Shown piece after piece: positions 6,245-10,388 of a DNA stretch of 10,388 nucleotides (position 1 is the stretch's first letter; each line of letters opens with the position of its first letter). The notes beneath the pieces were generated by a model that was given only the letters and a program-made list of their open reading frames with translations, did not search any database and was not told where the DNA came from. The DNA comes from Desulfovibrio sp. OttesenSCG-928-G15 (lineage in GTDB: Bacteria; Desulfobacterota; Desulfovibrionia; Desulfovibrionales; Desulfovibrionaceae), in NCBI GenBank assembly GCA_030266525.1, contig JAJDIC010000075.1:1-10388 (forward strand). Direction: 5' to 3'. The position numbers were made by a program, and so were the translations under genes.

Positions 6245-8254
6245 ATGGCAAAAACCAAACGACACTCTTTTAAGGCGGAAACCCAAAAGGTTCTCTCCAT
6301 TCTCACTCACTCCCTGTATACAAACAGGGAAATCTTTCTGCGCGAATTGCTTTCAAACGCCTCTGACGCGCTGGACAAACTGCGCTTCATGCAAAGCAAG
6401 GGCGAAACCATTCCCGAAAGCGACCTGCCCCTGGAAATTCGCATAACGGTCAACAAGGACGAGGGTATTCTGCAAATTGCCGACACCGGCATCGGCATGA
6501 GCGAAAAAGAAATGGTGGACAACCTTGGCACCATCGCCAAATCAGGCTCCGAGCAGTTCCTGAAGGACGTGGCTGAAAACAGCGCCCGGAACAAGACAGA
6601 TAGCGACAAGGTCGCAGGAAACGACGAAAGCGGCGAAAGCGCAGACAGCGGTGACAACGCGCAAAACTCCGACGCGTCAACGCCTTCGGCTTCGGAGATT
6701 ATCGGCCGTTTCGGTATTGGCTTCTATTCTGTATTCATGGTTGCCGACTCCGTGGATGTTATTTCCGTGCCTGCCTTTGGCGAAGAAGGCTCGCGCGGGG
6801 CGCATATGTGGTCTTCAGACGGAACGGGCAGCTTCACCATTCGTCCGCTGGAAGGCGAAGAAGCGGCGTCTTTCCATCGCGGCACGGTCGTTCGGGCCAG
6901 GCTCAAGAGCGATGCCAAGGACTTTCTGGAAAAATACCGACTGGAAGCTACCATCCGCAAGCATTCCAACTTCCTGCCCTTCCCCATTTATCTTGAGGAT
7001 GAGCAGGTCAACACCACTCCGGCCTTGTGGCGTGAGCCCAAGTTTTCCATAACACAGCAGCAGTACGCCGAGTTTTATACCCACCTGACCTATGATGACA
7101 AAGCACCGCTGGACGTTATCCATCTTTCCGTGGACGCGCCGGTGCAGTTTAATTCGCTGATCTTCATTCCCGACAGCGCACAGGAATTTTTCGGCGAGAA
7201 CAAAGACGAATGGGGGCTGGACCTCTACGTGCGCCGGGTGCTTATCGAGCGCTCCAACAACGAGCTTATCCCCCAATATCTGGCCTTCCTCAAAGGGGTT
7301 GTGGATACAGAAGACCTGCCTTTGAACATTTCCCGTGAAACATTGCAGGAGAACCTTGTTCTGCGCAAGATATCGCAAACCATTGTCAAACAGATCTTTT
7401 CTCACCTGGAAAAAATGGCCGAGTCGGACAAAGACAAGTACGAAACCTTCTGGAAGCTGCACGGCAAGTATTTCAAATTCGCCTTCAACGACTTTGTAAA
7501 CCGCGACCGTGTGGCCCCGCTGATGCGCTTTGCTTCTTCTGCCTCGGATGGCGGGCTGACCAGCCTTGACCAGTACCTTGCCAGGGCAAAAAGCGGTCAA
7601 AACGAGATCTGGTTTGTGGCGGCACCCTCGCCGGAAGCGGCCAAGGTAAACCCGCATATGGAGCGCTTTCGCCGCAAGGGGATTGAAGTCCTGTACCTGC
7701 TGGAGCCGGTGGACGAGTTTGCCCTGGAAACACTCGGCAAATACAAGGACCACGCGTTCAAGTCGGTTGAACAGGCCGAAGGCAAAGACCTGGAAGCCTT
7801 TGCTGATGAAGACGCCGCCCCGGAAACTGAAAAACTCAGCGACGATCAGAAGGCCGATTTTGACAAACTGTTGGAAAAAATCCGCTCCATACTGGGAGAG
7901 CGAATCACTGATATCCGCGTTTCTGACCGGCTTTCCGGCAGCCCTGCGGTTCTGGTTTCGCCTGACGGGGTCAGTTCTTCCATGGAAAAATTGATCAGGG
8001 TCATGCAAAAGAGCGAGGAAATCCCCAAAAAGGTGTTGGAAATCAACCCGGACCACCCCATGGTGCGCGCGCTGCTCAATATGTTCGAGCATAACAACGA
8101 TAACCCGCTGATTGACGAATTTGTCAACACGCTCTTTGACAATGTGCAGCTGTTGGATGGCTATATCGGCGACCCCTATGTGCTGGCGGACAAAAACCTC
8201 AAACTCATGGACAAGGCCGCGGCCTGGTATGTGGCTCTTGCCGGAACAAAATAG
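6245..8254 (+). CDS. htpG: Molecular chaperone HtpG (bacterial Hsp90)
   Basis: Encodes 669 residues, about 45 longer than E. coli HtpG. It is a dimeric cytosolic ATP-driven chaperone. N-terminal GHKL ATPase motifs: RELLSNASDALDKLRF (33-48, catalytic Glu34 and Mg-binding Asn38), ADTGIGM (79-85), NLGTIAKSG (93-101) and IGRFGIGFYSVFMVAD (153-168). The middle domain has LPLNISRETLQ (358-368), with the ATPase-stimulating Arg. The C-terminal dimerisation domain has LEINPDHPMVRAL (598-610). Between the lid motif and FGIGF lies an extra acidic, Ser/Asp/Asn-rich stretch (about 107-150) that is some 30 residues longer than in E. coli and explains most of the added length. The start at 6245 has GGGAG 6 bases upstream; an in-frame ATG at 6194 lacks one. 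It is single and divergent from the OPT operon, ending at the hairpin 8287-8324. Heat-shock control is expected for the family but not evident here. Confidence 0.97.
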   Translation: MAKTKRHSFKAETQKVLSILTHSLYTNREIFLRELLSNASDALDKLRFMQSKGETIPESDLPLEIRITVNKDEGILQIADTGIGMSEKEMVDNLGTIAKSGSEQFLKDVAENSARNKTDSDKVAGNDESGESADSGDNAQNSDASTPSASEIIGRFGIGFYSVFMVADSVDVISVPAFGEEGSRGAHMWSSDGTGSFTIRPLEGEEAASFHRGTVVRARLKSDAKDFLEKYRLEATIRKHSNFLPFPIYLEDEQVNTTPALWREPKFSITQQQYAEFYTHLTYDDKAPLDVIHLSVDAPVQFNSLIFIPDSAQEFFGENKDEWGLDLYVRRVLIERSNNELIPQYLAFLKGVVDTEDLPLNISRETLQENLVLRKISQTIVKQIFSHLEKMAESDKDKYETFWKLHGKYFKFAFNDFVNRDRVAPLMRFASSASDGGLTSLDQYLARAKSGQNEIWFVAAPSPEAAKVNPHMERFRRKGIEVLYLLEPVDEFALETLGKYKDHAFKSVEQAEGKDLEAFADEDAAPETEKLSDDQKADFDKLLEKIRSILGERITDIRVSDRLSGSPAVLVSPDGVSSSMEKLIRVMQKSEEIPKKVLEINPDHPMVRALLNMFEHNNDNPLIDEFVNTLFDNVQLLDGYIGDPYVLADKNLKLMDKAAAWYVALAGTK

Positions 8255-8286
8255 ACGGCGGCATACATCCACGGGCTATTGCCAGC

Positions 8287-8324
8287 AATCAAGGCCGGGG
8301 GAAGCAACTCCTCCGGCCTTGATT
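8287..8324. terminator. Hairpin between htpG and marR-type gene, likely bidirectional terminator
   Basis: AATCAAGGCCGG (8287-8298) pairs perfectly with CCGGCCTTGATT (8313-8324). The stem continues inward through one G-T wobble and three more pairs to a loop at 8303-8308. It lies 32 bases past the htpG stop and 28 bases past the stop of the convergent regulator gene. The following bases are only weakly T-rich on the plus strand (TTTGT, counting the last stem bases), and not on the minus strand. Confidence 0.75.
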
Positions 8325-8352
8325 TGTCAAAAACAGGGGCTGTACGTATTCC

Positions 8353-9066
8353 CTAATCATTACCCCGGCCTCGCCCACCGCGCCCGCCGCGTCCCCGGTG
8401 CATTTCTTCCCCGGGACCGTGCGGGCCGTGCCCGTGCTGCGGGCCATGCCCGTGCAGGTCGAGTCCGTGCGGGTCGTGTCCGTGTTGCGGGCCGTGTCCG
8501 TGCTGCGGGCCGTGTCCGTGCGGGTCGTGTCCGTGCGGGCCATGGGCATGGCGGGTTCTACCAAAACGTCTGCCCATGCCGTGGCGGCATCTGCCGTGGT
8601 GCCCGGGGCCGTCTTCGGTCATGTACAGGGCGTCATCGCCATTGGCTATCAGCTTGGCCAGAATAACACCAAGCTGTGCGCGTTCCTCTTCCGTCAGGCA
8701 GGCAAATATCGCTTCAGGCCGTTCTTCTGTTGCATTTTCCGCTGTCGTTATCATAGAGTCCCCTTTTTCAGTAGCCGCAACGATAAAGCCCCTTCTGTCG
8801 TTGTCGTCACGGTTTTTCGTTATAAGATTCTGGCGTTCCAGTTTGCCCAAAAGCTCGCTCAACGAGCCGGAGCGAACCCCCAGCATGTCCATGAGCACCC
8901 GCCTGTTCAGCGGCCCACGTTCGCGTAGCAAGTGCAAAATCCGCCCCTGGCCTGGGTGCGAAAAAGGCCCACGCTCTTTTCCGCGCATCATCAGTCTGGC
9001 AGTGTGGCGAAACATGAAGGCCAGCTCTTCCGTACTGGGGGGTGAGACAGTTTCAGTATTTTCCAT
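8353..9066 (-). CDS. MarR family transcriptional regulator with histidine-rich C-terminal tail
   Basis: Encodes 237 residues. Residues 1-147 form a MarR-type winged helix-turn-helix protein: N-terminal dimerisation helix, helices around HPGQGRILHLLRERGPLNRRVLMDMLG (37-63), recognition helix RSGSLSELLGKLERQNLI (65-82), wing RDDNDRRGFIVAATEKG (86-102), then a C-terminal helix (about 125-141). From about 153 the protein turns into a low-complexity tail of His, Gly and Pro with 20 histidines in residues 156-237, ending in an Arg/Gly stretch. Such tails bind Ni, Zn, Co or Cu in other proteins; here metal binding is inferred. Typical MarR proteins are about 140-160 residues, so the tail is an addition. 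The start at 9066 has AGGAG (9074-9078) 7 bases upstream, inside the end of the preceding gene, with a 14-base overlap, so translation is probably coupled. The likely operators are the twin palindromes at 9535-9603, suggesting autoregulation. The target genes beyond this operon are unknown. Confidence 0.9.
   Translation of the reverse strand: MENTETVSPPSTEELAFMFRHTARLMMRGKERGPFSHPGQGRILHLLRERGPLNRRVLMDMLGVRSGSLSELLGKLERQNLITKNRDDNDRRGFIVAATEKGDSMITTAENATEERPEAIFACLTEEERAQLGVILAKLIANGDDALYMTEDGPGHHGRCRHGMGRRFGRTRHAHGPHGHDPHGHGPQHGHGPQHGHDPHGLDLHGHGPQHGHGPHGPGEEMHRGRGGRGGRGRGND
8419..8550 (-). repeat. Degenerate tandem repeat encoding the His-rich tail
   Basis: Short units of about 15 and 18 bases, variants of CGTGCTGCGGGCCGTGTC on the plus strand, run through this stretch. 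They encode repeats such as HGHGPQ and HGHDPHG in the regulator tail (about residues 173-216). All units are multiples of three, so the reading frame survives unit gain or loss. This kind of array is prone to slippage, so tail length may differ between strains. Confidence 0.75.
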
Positions 9067-9520
9067 TACTCATCTCCTGAGCTATTTTTTTCGCAAGGGC
9101 CGCGCCCTTGCCGCAGCCTGGCGACTCCAGCAGGCAATTCTTCTCGCACAGGGAGCATTGCCCAAGTCCAGACAAATCCGCCTCGGAAGAAAGCACATCT
9201 CCGCTTACTCCTACAGACAAAAATCGACTCCCTTCCCGCGCACCGGCCTGCCGTCCGGCACTTTGCCCCCCGAGCATGGCGGTGTCTTGCAGCATACCCC
9301 TGTGCCGGGGCGGCCCCCAATCCTGGGGCATCGCCGGGTCTTGCATCATCTCCCTGTGATCGCGGCGGCAGCCGCGCCCTCGGGCACGCCGCCCTTCTCG
9401 TCCCTCTCCGGCGGCGCAGCCGCCCGAAACAAGGTAGGAACGTCTGCCCCTGCCCTTTCCAAAGCGCGGGCCTTCTTCATGCTTTCGGCTACTCAACAGG
9501 CCTTGTACAAATCTCAACAT
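9053..9520 (-). CDS. Uncharacterised Gly/Arg-rich protein with C-terminal CxxCxxxCx6C motif
   Basis: Encodes 155 residues that I cannot place in a named family with confidence. The N-terminus MLRFVQGLLSSRKHEEG is followed by a Gly/Arg-rich, apparently disordered segment (about 18-100) with repeated MQDPAMPQDW and MLQDTAML-like pieces and two scattered cysteines (35, 51). The C-terminal part holds four closely spaced cysteines, Cys122-x2-Cys125-x3-Cys129-x6-Cys136 (CSLCEKNCLLESPGCGKG), then a short helix-like tail. That spacing suggests a zinc or iron-sulfur site, but this is inference. No signal peptide or membrane segment is seen. The start at 9520 is well supported by GGAG about 6 bases upstream and a promoter just beyond. 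Its stop overlaps the start of the MarR-type gene by 14 bases, so the two proteins are made together, and it may be a partner or modulator of that regulator. The GC-rich region has open frames on several frames, but this one alone has signals at both ends. Confidence 0.72.
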   Translation of the reverse strand: MLRFVQGLLSSRKHEEGPRFGKGRGRRSYLVSGGCAAGEGREGRRARGRGCRRDHREMMQDPAMPQDWGPPRHRGMLQDTAMLGGQSAGRQAGAREGSRFLSVGVSGDVLSSEADLSGLGQCSLCEKNCLLESPGCGKGAALAKKIAQEMSNGKY

Positions 9521-9534
9521 ACTTTCTCCGTTTT

Positions 9535-9560
9535 TTATTATAAAGGTACCTTTATAATAA
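9535..9560. promoter_or_regulatory. 26-bp perfect palindrome, likely MarR-type operator
   Basis: A perfect 26-bp palindrome centred between 9547 and 9548, with core AAAGGTACCTTT (9542-9553) and AT-rich outer arms. It overlaps the -10 box and probable transcription start of the minus-strand operon, where a bound repressor would block RNA polymerase. MarR dimers bind palindromes of this size and commonly regulate their own operon, so the MarR-type gene in the operon is the natural candidate; binding itself is inferred. Confidence 0.75.
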
Positions 9561-9581
9561 GTCCCCTCCCCTCGATGTCAA
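9554..9581 (-). promoter_or_regulatory. Sigma-70-type promoter of the Cys-motif/MarR operon
   Basis: On the minus strand a perfect -35 TTGACA (9576-9581) is followed after 16 bases by TATTAT (9554-9559; five of six matches to TATAAT). Transcription would start near 9547, leaving a leader of about 27 bases that contains the GGAG ribosome binding site for the start at 9520. A TATAAA three bases further on is an alternative -10, at 19-base spacing. The spacer is G-rich. Confidence 0.75.
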
Positions 9582-9591
9582 CATAAAAAAC

Positions 9592-9603
9592 AAAGGTACC
9601 TTT
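9592..9603. promoter_or_regulatory. Second copy of the palindromic operator core
   Basis: AAAGGTACCTTT occurs again here, identical to the core at 9542-9553, exactly 50 bp away centre to centre, about 10 bases upstream of the operon -35 box. Only the 12-bp core is palindromic. Two identical 12-bp cores flanking one promoter are very unlikely by chance and suggest paired or looping binding. It also lies close upstream of the divergent nudC, which might share the control. Confidence 0.7.
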
Positions 9604-9610
9604 AAATTAA

Positions 9611-9639
9611 TTGCGAACCGGGTGTATTGATCATAAGAA
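9611..9639 (+). promoter_or_regulatory. Weak candidate promoter for nudC
   Basis: TTGCGA (9611-9616) and TAAGAA (9634-9639) are 17 bases apart in the only AT-rich stretch upstream of nudC. Each matches consensus at about half of its positions. The position, 70 bases before the start codon, is plausible. Confidence 0.3.
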
Positions 9640-9708
9640 TATGGGCAGAAAAAATCTGGTGGATGGCGCACACCCGGCCGCTCACACATGGCCGCCCGGA
9701 GGAAAAAA

Positions 9709-10388
9709 ATGATTCAGGATATTCTGCCGCATGTATTTCACCCGGAATTCACGCCGCGGCAGCCGGAAAAAGGCGATTACCTGCTTTGTTTCGATAATGG
9801 GAAGGTTGTGCTGGATCAATCCGGCAAACGCCCGACGTTTCCGCGCATCAAAAAGACCCTGCCCGCGCCCGCCAAAACCATCTATATTTTCTCCATAGAC
9901 GATCGGGCCTTTTACCTGACCCCTGACGCAGCCCTGTTTTCGTCTGAAAACTATGTCCGCGAAGATACATCCGTTTTCAGAACGCTTTCCCCGGTATGGC
10001 TGGCCTTTGCCGGAATGACAGCAAGCCACCTTGACGGCTGGTACAAAAACAACACCTATTGCGGGGCCTGCGCCACGCCCTTTACCCACAGCGCCAAAAC
10101 CAGAGCCCTTGAATGCGGCAACTGCGGCCATGTGCTGTTTCCGCAAATATCGCCCGCCGTTATTGTGGGCATTGTGGACAAGGACAGACTGGTAGTCACC
10201 CGCTACGCCGGGCGTGACTACAGCAAATACGCCCTGGTGGCGGGCTTTGTGGAGGTAGGCGAAACATTTGAAGACGCCATCCGGCGCGAAGTCAATGAAG
10301 AGGTGGGGCTCAAGGTGCGCAACATCCGCTATTTCAAAAGCCAGCCCTGGGGCTTTTCACGCACCCTGCTGGCAGGATTTTTCGCAGA
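9709..10388 (+). CDS. nudC: NAD+ diphosphatase NudC (partial, runs off the window)
   Basis: 226 codons are visible and the frame is open at the window edge. NudC is a Nudix hydrolase that splits NAD(H) into NMN(H) and AMP and removes NAD caps from RNA. Seen in order: an N-terminal domain with WLAFAGMTASHLDGWYKNN (97-115), a zinc ribbon with Cys118, Cys121, Cys136 and Cys139 (YCGAC, ECGNCG), the Nudix box from Gly179 to Leu201 (pattern G-x5-E-x7-REV-x-EE-x-GL, fully kept), and SQPW (211-214), the short motif that marks NudC-type specificity within the Nudix superfamily. The family usually continues PFP after SQPW, whereas here it is GFS. The start at 9709 has a strong GGAGG 6 bases upstream. 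It is divergent from the Cys-motif/MarR operon. Full length would be expected near 260-280 residues, so only the C-terminal end is missing. Confidence 0.93.
   Translation, partial: MIQDILPHVFHPEFTPRQPEKGDYLLCFDNGKVVLDQSGKRPTFPRIKKTLPAPAKTIYIFSIDDRAFYLTPDAALFSSENYVREDTSVFRTLSPVWLAFAGMTASHLDGWYKNNTYCGACATPFTHSAKTRALECGNCGHVLFPQISPAVIVGIVDKDRLVVTRYAGRDYSKYALVAGFVEVGETFEDAIRREVNEEVGLKVRNIRYFKSQPWGFSRTLLAGFFA

Noticed and set aside
6815..8272. 485-residue open frame on the minus strand opposite htpG
   Set aside because: It is antisense to a fully conserved htpG, has no recognisable protein features, and long antisense frames are common in GC-rich coding DNA.
8398..8565. CRISPR-like repeat array
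   Set aside because: The units are short, contiguous and multiples of three without spacers, and they encode the His-rich tail in frame.
9066..9320. 84-residue overlapping minus-strand frame with several cysteines
   Set aside because: It has no ribosome binding site and overlaps the better-supported 155-residue gene in another frame.
8576..9586. 336-residue plus-strand open frame opposite the regulator operon
   Set aside because: It is antisense to both operon genes and crosses their promoter and operator; the product resembles nothing and has no good ribosome binding site.

Overview
The window is about 10.4 kb of moderately GC-rich, densely coding Gram-negative chromosome. The gene content fits an anaerobic, peptide-using proteobacterium, most likely of the Desulfovibrio group: an outer-membrane MipA/OmpV barrel, an M20D amidohydrolase, a prokaryotic OPT transporter with PepT, HtpG, NudC and a MarR regulator with a histidine-rich tail. 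The assignment is an inference from gene content and overall look. There is no rRNA or other marker gene here to confirm it. I see no tRNA, rRNA, CRISPR array, insertion sequence or phage gene.

Layout. A long inverted repeat (1-38) lies beyond the end of an M20D amidohydrolase on the minus strand (84-1280). A 323-base divergent region with four short dyads separates it from a MipA/OmpV-type outer-membrane protein (1604-2473, plus). A very long perfect hairpin (2532-2588) sits where this gene converges with pepT (2610-3830, minus). pepT follows an OPT oligopeptide transporter gene (3906-5888, minus) at 75 bases, a likely operon that imports small peptides and cuts tripeptides. A 356-base divergent region leads to htpG (6245-8254, plus), whose product carries an acidic insertion in the ATP-lid region. 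A hairpin (8287-8324) closes htpG against a two-gene minus-strand operon. That operon encodes a Gly/Arg-rich protein with a C-terminal four-cysteine motif (9053-9520) and, overlapping it by 14 bases, a MarR regulator with about 20 histidines in its tail (8353-9066). Upstream, divergent to the operon, is nudC (9709 to the window edge, partial).

The most interesting part is 8353-9610. The operon has a recognisable promoter: a perfect TTGACA and a 5/6 match to TATAAT, 16 bases apart. Its -10 box lies inside a 26-bp perfect palindrome, and a second copy of the 12-bp palindrome core lies just upstream of the -35 box, 50 bp centre to centre. This looks like an autoregulated unit in which a His-rich MarR protein and a Cys-motif partner are made together. 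Metal or redox sensing is a reasonable guess but is not shown by the sequence.

The rest is mostly ordinary metabolism and chaperone function. The three gene-end hairpins are long and nearly perfect but lack clear T-tracts.
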